Assembly: GCA_029891385.1 (NCBI GenBank)
Contig: CM057235.1
Span: 13,542,001 to 13,606,000 of the forward strand
DNA length: 64,000 nt
Direction: 5' to 3'
Source of the DNA: Erythroxylum novogranatense
Taxonomy: Eukaryota > Streptophyta > Magnoliopsida > Malpighiales > Erythroxylaceae
In this document: one piece after another, positions 11,960 to 24,900 of the stretch
Layout of the letters: each line of letters opens with the position of its first letter
Position numbering within the stretch: the stretch's first letter is position 1
Notes under the pieces: model-generated
Seen by the model: only the letters and a program-made list of their open reading frames with translations
Told to the model about the DNA's origin: nothing
The model's database searches: none
Made by a program: the position numbers and the translations under genes

Positions 11960-13962
11960 TGCAGCGGAAGCAACAAATCCAAATCAACATGCCAATCCAT
12001 ACATGATATGGTATAAGGATAATAAAATATAAACAAGATCAAGAGTATTACCCACTCCTTCGCTACAGCTTTAAATCCTCGCTGCGCTATCCTTTCCTTC
12101 CTCGTGTATCCAAATCCTTTGCCTTTGACTCTTTTCCTTTAGCAATCTACTTTCTCCTTGTTGTAGTATCCTCAACCAATTAGATTTACCACCTGTTCTT
12201 CAAGGACAATTAGGTTAACAAAATCCTTTGGTGGGAAAGGAGAAGAAATATTTGGAGGAGATTTTCTTAGAAGAAGAAGAAGCAAAATTGAAACTCTTTC
12301 AATTGGTATTTTCGATTCTCTCTTTCATGAAAGGAGAGAAGGTATAAAGAACATGCCAGAACTCTTTCTTGCCTACCAATTTCGTATATGCATGGATGGA
12401 AGGAGAGAGAGAGGCATCAAATGCATCACTTCTTTCATTAATCACTCATAAAATAGCCAATAAATGTGATTATCTTCATTTATCTTTATGATGGCTATTT
12501 GAAAAGACCATAACCTAAAATTCAATACCCAATTTCGGTTTTGCCAAGAAGAAAGAAGGAAGATGGTCCATCTAAAGTACATCTTTCATTTTTAATCTAA
12601 TGAATGCAAATAGGTTACAAGCCAACATTAAAAGACAAACATTAAACCATTTAATGGTAAGTTCATAACTCCATTTAATGATGATTAACCATAATAAAGA
12701 CCATCTTTATTTAGCATTTTAATGTCAAATGTGTGGTTACACATTTAACCTAGGAATAACTGAAATTGCTATCTTCTTCTTAAAAAAAATTGTTTTAATA
12801 TAATTAATCTAATTAATTACATTAAACCAAAAACCAAGCCCATTACTAAATGTACATTTGGGCTTCTTTAATTAAACCAAGCCCAAGATTCAATTATGGG
12901 CTTCTAATTAACCTCCATTTATATTTCTTACTTAGCTTGATAACCTTCCTTAAAGCCAAGTGGAGAATCTTATTGGACTTTGATAATTCAAGCTCCAATA
13001 AGTCCAGAATTAATTCAATCTCATTGGAATTAATTCTAGCTTATTAACTAAATGTCATTCCACTAAAGACAATTAGTTGAACTCTTGAATTATTAAATAT
13101 TATGAGAATATGTCAAATTGCAAACCCTATTTAGAACCTTATTATAGCCATCCGCACAACAAAGGGTAAAATTACCGTTTTGCCCTTATGTTGGTTTTTT
13201 CTTCTAGATATCTCATTTTACTTTATATGGTGATTAACACATAAGATCTCATCTCAGTGTTAAGACTTGATGGGTAGCTAGTCCATCAAACTACTAGCGC
13301 CAGTTTAATCACCAAATCTCCTTAAAACATCTAGAAGAGATGATAACACTATAAACTCTTTATTTGAGTGAATGTTCCGATACATGTTTCAATTAATAAT
13401 TCCAACATGCGAACCTTCGGATTAATACTCTGTAAAAATCCATTTCGATCATATCAAGAATTATAATGAAACATATATGAGTTCACCACTCATCAAGATT
13501 ATGGTTCATAATAGCGAATGCTTAAGTTGTATGTTTTAAGATTAAAGTAACGGCCACTTTATTCTTGAAAGCATACTTGATTCAATTCATTTAATAGTGC
13601 CATTATCGATAGTCAACTACTATCATGATATGAAACTCATCATTCCTCAAGTAAACTCCTTTACTTATATGGAGATAAATCGCAACACTACTGATCTAAA
13701 CCATAATCAAGCGACCAACTTGATTATTCAACTGTGAATCAATTAATTGATTCTAATAATATACATGTTTCCCATACATCTCTATGTATATGTATATTAC
13801 TTACAAAAGAATCTTGGTACCTTATGACCAGATATATAATGCTCATACAGATAAAACCAAACTCTTTTGTTTTATTAATAATAAATATTTTCATTACAAA
13901 GCATGGCGAAGAAGATAAAGTTACATGTAAATACACTTGCTTTCTAGGGTACTATATTTACA
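11960..13962 (-). mobile_element. Solo LTR of a Ty1/copia element (about 2.0 kb)
   Basis: On the minus strand it starts TGTAAATATAGTACCCTAG (13962), comparable to the Angela-type start TGTTAGAGTAGTGCCCTGA, and ends CTTCCGCTGCA (11960). The bases outside are TTACT on the left (11955-11959) and TAACT on the right (13963-13967), a 5-bp target duplication with one mismatch. No gag or pol lies on either side, so this is a solo LTR left by recombination. Open frames inside (12850-13047, 13734-14030) are incidental. Confidence 0.65.
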
Positions 13963-14123
13963 TAACTCCAATAGCATCACCGATAGCTTTGCCAGATCTC
14001 ATTCACCCCCTAATCGAGAAGCTTCTGTGAGATTCGAGAAAGAAGAAGTTGGTTATACCCTAATTGGAAAAGTCATACCAAGCCTCTCTACATAGTCATT
14101 TTGATTAAATCTTTATGTGCTTA

Positions 14124-17100
14124 TGTGACACCCTAATACCCCCTGAGAGGATATGGGGATGCCACACAAGACAGTATAAACAAACCAAAATATTTCGCCG
14201 AAGAATAGCATAAAATAATAATAATAATAATAAACATGTCCAAAAACATACAAAACATTTCAGACATGAATTTTTAGAAACTCAAGCATACATATAATAC
14301 ATATCATAATTTCATAAACAAAAAAAAATCCAAAGTTATATACAAGGCCAAACAAACTCAACAAAATACATTTTTGAGCAATATAAAACTCAGACTCCTT
14401 TGGCCAATGCGGTTGACTTGTCCCAGTCATTATTCTCTTTGCTCTGAACCTACACGGGACAAATCCACCGTGCTAAGCATATAGCTTAGTGAGTAATAAC
14501 TAATCTATACATGAAGTGTCAATTCATCATACTGAATCATATAACAGCATAAGCATACATTAAAAGATTATCTAACATTAAATCAGACATAACGCATTTC
14601 AGAACAGATTTTTATACTTATCATAACTGAATATCACAAGAGGGTATAAACCCTTCAGAATTATAATACAATTTTTGTTTATGTTAAAATCAAATATATA
14701 TCAGGACTGCAAATCCATTTACAGAGGCGGGTAACGGGACTTATACAAGAGAGACCGAAGTCTCGACACTGAAGTGTCACAGGAGAGATCGAAGTCTTGA
14801 CACCGAAGTATCACAGGAGCAGCTGCAGACCTTTCTAGACATGCCTATTTACCCACAACTAGGACTCAACAGTTTTAAAACAAAACAAGGTCATTTCAGT
14901 CATTTCATGTGTAAGCAACTAGTCATTCATATTCACATGAGAAAGCACTTCCAATGATATAAACATGCATCAAATGCCTCGGACAATCATTGTCTGGAAT
15001 TTAGAACACAATCAGCATAAGCCAATTCAACAAGCAGAACAAAGTAAGGTAAATAACACTTCTATATCTAATTCATCAATCAGTATCTCGGACCTTCGTG
15101 TCCGGAATCAATACACAATTCAGTACACATTCATCAATATCAATTTAATTCAGTAATAAATAAAACAAATCAAGGTGAGACCATCTTAGGTTACTCACAA
15201 AATTTACCACCTAAATTACTTACCAAAAGCGCGCTTACTGTTTACTGCCTCGAAGTCCCGGCAATATCTGGAACCAGTCACTCTAAGGGTTCATCTATAA
15301 CATTTAACACATATACAAATCACTATTGCACAATTGAAAACATATTCCTTATGCACATGTACTTAAATAACTAAAATATGCACAATGCATTGTTCAATGA
15401 CAATTTCGGGTATCTTATTGAAATTTTCATCATGAAATCAATCAGATATCAAAGCCCTGATTAATATCATTTGGTACTTATAATTGAACCAAAATAAAAC
15501 AATGTGAAATCAATTTCATAACCTAAGTGACCATTTCAGATTTTCTACCCATATGATTTCGGGTCAACTTTGCATAATTAATCAGATAGGGTAAATGACA
15601 AAATTAGGCAACACTTCCTTCTGAAAAGTTGTTCTACAGTGTCTTAAGTTTCTAACACCTCCAAGATCATTCAATTTAATTTAGTATTCAATGAGTTATG
15701 CACAAAATACCACAGACTGTTTACATTTGAACTTTCAGCTAGTACATGATCATACCGTCTAATTACTCAACTCATATCTTTCAGCTCAGATATACAAAAA
15801 TTACAAACTTTATACCAATAAAGCTAAGAGAATAAGCTACAAGTTTGGTGAAGACACATCAGCCCAATTCTGTCCACATCAATACAGTTTAATCAATAAC
15901 TACATGACATGATTTCTGTCCCTGATTGTACTTCAGCTTAAGCTACATCTCACTTACATGCCAATTTTGAAAATCAGAGAGACAGAATTAAAATTAGACC
16001 TCTTCACAAAAATTGTATCAATATGTCTCTAGTTTATTATGAATCAAAAAAGAACTCATTCTGAAATCTACAGCTCAAGTTATAATTGGAAAACCAAAAC
16101 ATGATCATGAAAATTTCCAGTTCATAATATTCCAGCAGACCTCCACACTTTCATCCTATAAATCAATTTCAAATCAATTCAGATAACTCTAAATTTTTAT
16201 GGAGAGAAAGAAAAATGTCTTAGGAATCCATTTATCCAAGTTTTAAGTTATTTGGAGTTCGGATGAAAGAGTTATAGGCAAAGGATTGAGAGTTGTTCAA
16301 TAAAAAACTCAAGTTTTTAACCCACACATATAAACCATCAACTTTTCTCTCTCTATCACGCCATCTTCGTCTTCTCCACCAACCCAGATCGTTTTTTTCA
16401 CTCTTCTTCCTCTCTTCCACTTACCCTATCATCTTTAATTTATACCCTCTCATTGTCTCTTTTATTTGCAACTTATCTTATACCAAAACAACTCAAAATA
16501 CAACATTAGTTATAAATACCCAAACCAGATTTTACTATTCATCATCTTCTTTACCGAACTGCTTCTTCTCTTCTTCTTTTTTTGTTTCTTGTTTAAATTT
16601 CTTACTTCTAACCCATCCATTCTACATTTCCATATCCAAAAAAGTCTTGACAACAACTTAGACTCAAATTTCACTTCAAACATTTAAGATCCAAAGTTGC
16701 ATAAATTTCAAGTCTCTCTCTCTACTGTAAACGTTCAACTCTCATATTTTTCATCGACTCTTTAACCTCATTTAACTCCTAATCTAGTTCAAATCATTCA
16801 CATAAGATCAAAATACAAGATTCACACTTAAACATCTACTTTCATTTCATCACCGAAACTTTGCTTCTCTAACCTCACAAGCACACGCATGCATTTCCAC
16901 AGTACAACATCGTTTACAACAAGAAAAACCCAACTTAAATATAATTTACTTGATTCAGCTTTTATTTCCAGCAATGACAAATAAACCCAATGTATAGAGC
17001 ATCGGTGGAGAAGAACGGTGAAGAACATAAGTGACAAAGGCAAATCCTAACATTGAATATTAGACTACGGGTATAGCTTGCATGTCCTTCATGTGTCTTC

Positions 17101-17511
17101 ACCATTTCAAGCCATTTGTCACAACTAACTCACCATTTGTTAGCTGCCTATTAGTGCCATGTGTCACTCTATCATTGGTCCATAAAATCCTTTTTTTTAA
17201 TTTTCTAAATTCACCAAAAATTCTGAAATAATTATATGACTCTCCAAATATTTTTTTTAGCTCAAAATAATTCACCAAAATTTTTAAAATATCTAAAATG
17301 TACAAAAAATGCCAAATCACATTTAATACATTCCAAATAAATCCACAATTTCTATTTATAAACCAATTTACCCGGAAATTGTCATAAATGCATGTACAAT
17401 TATTGTATGTGTCCAAAATGCTTATGCACAAATAAGCTAATATTCAAATATACAAAGCATAAAATGTATTGAATTTTCTTAATATCCTAACCCCTAATAT
17501 GGGACGTTACA
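14124..17511 (-). mobile_element. Ty3-type solo LTR (about 3.4 kb)
   Basis: The right end read on the minus strand is TGTAACGTCCCATATTAGGGG, similar to the TGTAACATCCCG start of the solo LTR at 23786. The left end read the same way is GGGTATTAGGGTGTCACA. Flanks are GCTTA (14119-14123) and GATTA (17512-17516), a 5-bp target duplication with one mismatch. It shares collinear blocks with 7682-10184. It contains an AAT microsatellite (14214-14234). ORFs inside (for example 16293-16661 and 17099-17431) are pyrimidine-rich or AT-rich frames without domains. Confidence 0.65.
14214..14234. repeat. AAT microsatellite, about 7 units
   Basis: An uninterrupted AAT run inside the LTR at 14124-17511. Confidence 0.9.
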
Positions 17512-19559
17512 GATTATGTGTTAGGTGGTAATGTTAGAATTGTTTAATGGATATGTGTATTTGGGGGCTTGGCAGACCCCTTGTTTCCCTTTTATTCTTT
17601 AATACAATTTTAAATTTTCAAAAAACAAAACTCTATGGTATTCTGTTCTCCTAATTATCTTGACAAGTAGGTAGGTTACAAAGTTGGAGAATGCTTTCCC
17701 AAATGTAATTAGAGTAACGACATCAAAATAAGAGATAATCCAAGCTTTCTTCCTCCTAAAGACAAGTAATCTTGAGAAGTCTAAAAGGTGAATTAAAGTA
17801 ATAAGTTATCTCTCTTAAATTTAAAAAGGTCTAACGTTTAAGTCTCTTAAGTAACTTCTATAAAATAATGTATCAACTTCTAAATAATTCTCTTCATAAA
17901 AGTTCCATATTTTTATTAATTTTATAGAAACTAGTTAAAATAAAATTATATATATAATGATATCAAGACATGATAGCTTTTACTTTTACTTTACCAATTG
18001 ATTAAGTATAAAAATTACAACAAAACTATTCTTTAGATAACATATGATGATTTTTAAAGACCTTCTTTTATATACAATAGATATTTGTATTTTAAATATA
18101 TTAATTAAAATTAGGTATCATTACTATAAGATGAAAATAAGTGACAAAAGAATTTTAATGTTTAAGACTTTTATTTTATTAATTTAATATTTAATTGTTT
18201 CATATTATCTATTTATATATATTTGATATTTTCTTATTTTAACTTATGCAATCTTTAATAAAATTTAAAAAAATTATTTGATAATATATGTTGACTTCCA
18301 ACGTTAAGGCATTATACATTAAGATTAAGATTACAAAAATTGATGTATACATAATATGTCTTCTAAATTAATCTTCTTATAATAAAACTATAATTATTCT
18401 TTTAAATTATTTAAACACTATAACAACATAGATAAAAATTTATAGATTATTTTAAATTAAAATTATAATTTTCAAAAATAAGCATTCAAGCGATTTGATT
18501 TATTTATTTCAAATAAATTAAAATATATTAATGGATAAATTTATTTAAAATACGACTATTTAAAGATTTTATGTTTGTTAAATTAAGGATGTTCGATACA
18601 TAATTTGATGTTAATAAAATATATATTATTTATTTATTTATATTAATCATAACAATGTAATTTAAGTATTCAAACAAAATTGAGATTAAATCCATTCATA
18701 AGCCAATTAAGCCAAGGAATGCATTCCGAGTAAAATGAGCAAAGTGGAGAATTAGGGAACAAATGAAGCCAAAGTAAGGCGTTCAAACTAATTAATGAGT
18801 TTTAAGATGATAAAAGTGAAGAACAACCCAAATAGACCAACAACAAGAAAGAACAAGTCATTTTGAGTGTAATTATTGAATGTAAATTTTTATAACCTAT
18901 CTAAGTTATTTTATTACTTTAAAAGCTCAAAGTGCATAAGAATAGTGTATTTTAGTTTCAATACATATACTTTTTAAAATCAAGAGGAATTTCAGTAAGA
19001 ATTTTCAAAGAAAACCATCTCGATCTACAAAATTTAAATCAAAATTTTAATAAACTTTTAAGTTTTATTCTTTAAAAGAACTAGTGAACTTCTTAAAATG
19101 TAATTTTAGGAATTGTATCAATTAATATATGGGTTAGGTTGACCTAAACTAGAGTTATGAAGTTCAAAATATTTTTAAAAGGAGTTAGGTAGATAGGTCA
19201 ATTCTTTTTGGAAAAGTAAATGAATCATATATTATAATGGCATAGGATTAAATCATTTAAAACTACTTTAAAGAATTTTTCCAAAAAAAAAGTACTTTAA
19301 AGAAGCCATTCAACATACCGTGGGCTATAACACTTATCTATTAGCATACACCATCTACAGTTACTCATTATTATGTGTAAGTTTATATTTTAGAACATAG
19401 AGATCAACCTATGTAAGATATGGGTCAATTGAACTCTCCAAGAAAATTTAGAAGTTTCAAGTTGAGGAATTTGTACATTGACTTTTTATGAAATAGATTG
19501 ACCAATATAGCGATGGATAACAACTTGCATGTACATTAGAGCTCACATTTACGCCTTCT

Positions 19560-19740
19560 AAAAAAACTTGAATAAAGATATTAAGAAAATTCTCAATAAT
19601 TTTGTATATAAAGGTGAAGCTAATAATGCAACTCAAACTAGAAACAAATGTGTTGAAGTGTGTATTGAAAGGATAAAAGAGGGTTAGGTATTAACTCTAT
19701 CAAGGTAATGAACAAAATGCTAGTCATAAAAAAAAAACAT
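19560..19740 (+). pseudogene. Possible LINE (non-LTR retrotransposon) ORF2 fragment
   Basis: In one plus frame, with one base shift, the translation runs DIKKILNNFVYKGEA then KCVEVCIERIKEG then INSIKVMNKML. That matches the spacing of the region after the RT of plant LINEs (a FLW.G-type block, a W..VC.PK.EGG block, then a LG...L..WNKALL block). The match is short and the surroundings are full of stops, so this is a tentative relic only. Confidence 0.3.
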
Positions 19741-20880
19741 GAAAGTTATATTTAGGTAAGGAATCTGTTCAGGTCCAATTGATGCATACATAATTTCTCA
19801 AAGTGGAGAATTTTTAAAAGATTAAACCAAAAGAAAACACCTAATTGAAAATCCATCAAATGTTGAAATGAGAAAACCAGTAGGTCATCAGACAAAATAT
19901 TTAATAGGGAATGAAAACTTAATCTCATGCTAGTCAAAGAAGGCATACAAGGTGAAACATGGTGTAGTAACCTTAAACATTTCTTCTCTATAATAGAAAG
20001 TGCACTAGTCCATATGGCATAGATAATATATAATTCTAGGTTATCTGCCAACATATCATGCTTGGACATTTATAGGTTCACTTTTCCATAAGTACCTTGG
20101 AATAACTTTTTCTGCTCAACAAGGCAATCTAAAATCCTCTTTAATTCTCTGTCTTGTAATCAAATAAATATTAAAGGGAATGGATAGGCTAAAAGGAATC
20201 TTAATCTATGGTTGTTATACTCTCTCCAACTACGAACAAAAACAATTAATCATTTAATTTTTAGTTCCTACTAAACTTCCTTCTCACAAAAATAGACATA
20301 ATATTTCTATAACTTTTAATGTTAATAGAATGAATGGATAAAGATAGTAGATTGGGAAAGCAAATTTAGCAACAATTTTAAAGGAGACAAAGAATTATTC
20401 AAGATCAAATTTTAGATATGAAATATAAAGGGAAAGAAATTCAGGGATCTTTTAGAATGTCCAATAGAAAATTCATACTTCGTGTTAGAATGTCTAGAGT
20501 TATATTTTAGAAATTATCTTTGCAAAAGGAATCAATTTAGGGATGAGCAAGGAAATGTCAACTAGATGGAATATAATCTAAGTTAATTTATTAGACATAA
20601 AGAATGTGATCCTCTCTCTAATGGTTGCAACTCAGCTAGTTCTTCTTATGCTTACAACTATGCTTATATAAACCATACATGTTTCAATATAAAACCCAAA
20701 CTTATCCATAAGGCATACTGGCCTTTGTTTTATTGTATATTATTCCACCTTTAATATGTTTTAGAATACAATTTTATTTTAAAGAATAATGATTGATATT
20801 CATATAGGTTGACCAATATAAGTGATATATCAATAGATGTCTTAAAACTAATTGTTATAACAATTAGTTTAAATATCTAA

Positions 20881-21100
20881 AATTTATATTTGTCAAAATG
20901 AGTATAAATTGTCTATAATTTTGTTATTGGTTATTTTTATGAAATTTTGGTGATTCATTAGACATTATTGAAAAAGTTATCATAATTGTGTTGCATTCCA
21001 TTAAAGGATGTTGTAATGATTTATATTTGTCAAAATTTATATTTGTCAAAAATAGTATAAATTGTCTATAATTTTGTTATTGGATATTTTATGAAATTTT
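20881..21100. repeat. Direct duplication, two copies of about 68 bp, offset 153 bp
   Basis: AATTTATATTTGTCAAAATG at 20881 recurs as AATTTATATTTGTCAAAAAT at 21034. Both copies continue through AGTATAAATTGTCTATAATT and end in ATGAAATTTT. They differ at only a few positions, so this local duplication is fairly recent. No function is seen. Confidence 0.85.
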
Positions 21101-21165
21101 ATATGAAATTTTTAACTTTTAATAAAAGCTTGTAATGATTTATGCTTTAACTTGGAAATAAAGAT

Positions 21166-23786
21166 TGTAGCGCTCCCTTACCGTAGGGTACGCATCGGGA
21201 CGCCCGTAGGTCATTCCGATACATAACCCACGATACGGGTGCACTACAATCGATCAATTCTATCATCCACATGGCATCAATACAATAAAACTGCAATATC
21301 AAAATCACTAAATTTTAAAACCAAAATGCATTTCTCATTTCATAACATCCAACAGAAATATAGACAAGTCTATCAGTTCCCTACGGTCTAAATACAATAC
21401 TCCAAAAAGGAAACTGATACAAAAGTCTATACTATACTATCTTCAAAATCAATCCCAGCTGATCGACCTGTGTGCCATCGCTTCTCTGCCAGTGCGCTCA
21501 CACGGCAAGAAAAGTCTATCTCTGGAGCTAGGAGTCTAATCTATCAGTCCTGAAAACAATATGCAATTTTGGGTGAGTTTGCGAACTCAATGAGAAACCA
21601 TCATCGATGGTTCACTCAATTCATACATTATGCAATTTGTGTACAGCATAACACAGTAGCATTCAAATATCATATAATAGTTTGCAATTTCTCATGCCAG
21701 CACAGAACTCAGTAATTTTCACAAATCAGTTAACTCATTTGTATGCAATGCATATGAGACTCTTTTCCAGTTTATTTCAGTGTTGTGACCGAGCGCTAAA
21801 TCATAAATCAGTGTTCAGTGGACGCATCTAGGGAGTAGGAGAGCCATCATGCAGGATGCAATAACTCCCCTCGAGCTCTAGGCTCGGTTCAGTAACAGTG
21901 TTCGAGCTCAAGGCTCTTTTCAGTATTAGTGACGACTCTGGTCACAACGTTCGTTATCTGTTCATGCATTTATGCATGAAATGCAAATGCTCAATCATTC
22001 ACAATCATATGGCTATAAAAGCCCATTTATCACAATTTTATCAGAATCACGTAGCAGTCAAACCCAATTTATCAAAAGCATGCATTTTGATCCTAACCAT
22101 TTTCGTAATCATACAATTCACACAGAGCATTTAACAATCAAAAATTGAGGAACCAACTAAGTTACTTACCTGTAACTTCTGAGCTACTACCTGGAAGTCC
22201 CAGCAAGATCCGTGGAATGACGATCCAACGGTGCCTCTATAACAGTTAAATAATTTTCCATTACTATATGCTCAGTCAAAACAATTCAATAATGCATATG
22301 CCTTAATAAAAATATGTACGATGCATGTTCATGATTTTTCGGCGCCAAACCCCAGTTCACTATCTTTTGCCGAATAACCAATTCACTATATACTAGGTCA
22401 GTATCACCCATGGTAGACTCCAAAAACATACCATTGATTTCATAAGTCTCCAATTATCACAATAAAATCCTTAGGTTGCAATAAGAAACCCTATTCGATT
22501 TTCTTTCTATGATTGAGGTCCTACTAAATTAAATTCTAACTTCCATTCTTTTCCTCAATTGTAGACATCTTTCTCTAGTTCATAACGAATCAAGAATTAC
22601 CTCAATTGGAGGTCTACACCCTCAGTTATGCTCCATAAATTAAAACACCTCCAATCAGAAATTAGATTCTCGCCGCGGCCTTGAATCCCTCGCCGCGGCG
22701 TACAAAGGGTCGCTCGCCACTGCGTGGAACGACGCACGCCGCAGCGAACACCTTCCTATGACTCGTCGCGACGTAGGGGAAAAGGCTTGACGTGGCAAAA
22801 AATTCATACGCTCGCGGTGGCGTCTCGCCCTACTCGTCGCGGCGAAGCTACTTCTCAGACGTCGCGACGTGCGGGCTCCATCGTCTTCTCCGATCGACTT
22901 TTCCACTATTTCTCTCACTAAAACCAGCATTAACTCACTCTAAACTACCCAATCTTTCACAATAAATACCATAAATGCATCAAACTCAATAAATAACAAC
23001 ATTAAAACCATTAAACTTACCAATCAAGCCTCAAATCCTTAAACCTTCGAAAAATCCTTCTCCAACGCCTAACACCCACGGTGAACCCTTAACACTCACC
23101 AATCTTCATTCTCTCAAGGATCAAACTAGGCTCGCACAAAAGGGAAGCAAGCAAGCAACGATCGAGAAGGGAGGGGTCGGAAATCACCAACGAAGAAAAA
23201 GAGGAAATTTGCCCTAGGTTGAAGAAGATGATTAAATGCCAAAATTTAAAACCTAAGGATATATATATAAAGGTTAAATTTTGACCTATAGCTCAAAGTC
23301 CTCAAAATCTTTTAATTTCAGTCTCTAAATTTCAATGGCTTAGTATTATCATTCCTAAAATCGCAAATCAAAATTTCCATACCATTTGCCCATCAAATTT
23401 CGGAACCGAAAACTAATTCATCAGTCTCTGAGTCATTTTCCCAGTCCGGACCTATAACTCTAAAAATTTCCGAAAAATTTCTATAAATCCTCAAAAATAT
23501 AAAACACAGGATCCTATACTCCAATTCAACTATACAAACCTAATTATTCTAACATTCCTAATAAATCACAGTCAACATAATTACCTCGAAAATTCCCAAA
23601 CCAATTCATGTTCACAATTAAGTGCCGGAAAATACCATGAATGCATGTACCTATAAATGCATGAGTAAGTAACTCATTCCTCTATAATTAGAGGTCAATG
23701 AATGCTCAATCAGTAGAATGTAGTATGAAATCCTAACATGTCCCAATCTACCGATATGCCCATCACATCAGTAACGGGATGTTACA
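21166..23786 (-). mobile_element. Ty3-type solo LTR (2621 bp) with perfect 5-bp target duplication
   Basis: Ends are TGTAGCGCTCCC (21166) and GGGATGTTACA (23786); on the minus strand it starts TGTAACATCCCG, the common start of plant Ty3 LTRs. The flanks are AAGAT on both sides (21161-21165 and 23787-23791). No primer site, gag or pol is inside, so it is a solo LTR formed by LTR-LTR recombination of a full element. It contains a GC-rich island (22668-22885) shared with the LTR at 648-2890. The open frames at 21898-22134, 22655-22930 and 22724-22921 are by-products of this sequence. Confidence 0.9.
22668..22885. repeat. GC-rich island of CGCCGCGGCG / CGTCGCGACG short repeats inside a solo LTR
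   Basis: This is built like the island at 1986-2200, including an identical 17-base string ACGTCGCGACGTGCGGG at 22859-22875 and 2181-2197. The rest of the two LTRs is far less alike, so the island is either a conserved part of related LTR families or has moved between them. Confidence 0.75.
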
Positions 23787-24720
23787 AAGATGATATACAA
23801 AAAGTTTTCTTTGCCTTAATGAAGAAAAAGATGGTAAAATATTTTAAGTAAGATTTGGGTAAGACCTAAGCTAAGATTATTATCCAAATGACTATAAAAA
23901 TGGATAATGCACTCTCTTTCCCTTATTTTTCATTTTTATATGCCATTTAATTGTTAGATATTCAATTATAGAGATTGTTAAGGGGGAGAATAACATTGTA
24001 GGTACAGAGAGCTTTAATCTAATAATGAATTCAACCCTGCATATAAACCAAGACCAAACCAAAAAGACATAGTATTGTGCATGGAAAATAACTTAAGAAT
24101 ATTTACAAACAAATTAAACATGTCGTTATTCAAAGCTTTAGTTGGGAGAATAACTAGGGAATACTTGTGTGACTTAATAGTAACTCCCTTATAGCCTCTT
24201 TCTTATTATGACTACCAATTCAAAATAGATTATGGAAAATGGAGATGTTAAAAGGCATTGAATTGAACAACTTAACATACAAGATGTGCCTCCGAGCCCT
24301 TAAGAATTAGAAGCCCCTTTTGTTGAACTGTCAATTCACATAAATGTTTTAGAATCAATCATGACTTGTATATACAATTTAATGCTTCAGCCATATTTGG
24401 CTTCAATTTATAAATTAAGCTTAACAACTCAGGTATACTGAAAAATGTGATTTAACCACTTTTAAATTGATGCTAAATTATGGTATCTTTGTTATTTAAG
24501 AGGAAAAAATAAAATAATTGTCCAAAATTAGCATATTAACATTTAGACTTTCAACTTGACTATATTCAAAGTAAATTAGAGATTTGATCATGTCTAAAAA
24601 AAATTCAAGGATATGAGCAATGAACTTGCTTCCATATGAAGGATTTTTCATCTCTCAAGCAACATAGAAACAATAAGTTGAAGCACTTGCAATTGTTTTC
24701 TAAATATACATGTTCCTGGT
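23787..24720. other. AT-rich intergenic stretch without a gene
   Basis: It lies between the AAGAT duplication of the solo LTR and the TTGTTATAA duplication of the MULE. I see no ORF, RNA gene or repeat worth naming. Confidence 0.5.
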
Positions 24721-24729
24721 TTGTTATAA

Positions 24730-24900
24730 GGGTTAATAAAAAAACTTAAACTTTACTCAATTTTGCAATTATAGATAGAATTTTAAAACGTGGCAATTAA
24801 ATACTCAAAATTTCAATTTTTTCAAACTTAGTATGATGTTACTCGTTAACATTGTTGACTTGACAAGCCACCCAAGACACAAACCCTAAATCATTGTACA
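24730..24900 (+). repeat. Left TIR of the MULE
   Basis: Starts GGGTTAATAAAAAAACTT. It pairs with the reverse complement of 33650-33820 over its whole length at roughly 75 percent by eye, with small gaps. The boundary is fixed by the 9-bp target duplication at 24721-24729. Confidence 0.85.

Larger units (their letters stand above)
17512..21165. other. AT-rich stretch without a supported gene
   Basis: About 3.6 kb of very AT-rich sequence between two solo LTRs. I see a weak LINE relic (19560-19740) and a direct duplication (20881-21100). The minus-strand frame at 19752-20069 has no recognisable domain. Nothing else here can be supported. Confidence 0.5.

Noticed and set aside
16293..16661. 122-residue plus-strand frame
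   Set aside because: It is Phe/Ser/Leu-rich from a pyrimidine tract inside a Ty3-type LTR, with no domain.
14119..17521. Longer flank similarity TTATGTGCTTA / TTATGTGTTA around the LTR at 14124, as an 11-bp duplication
   Set aside because: The copies are not in register with the TG...CA ends; a 5-bp duplication with one mismatch is more in line with an LTR element.
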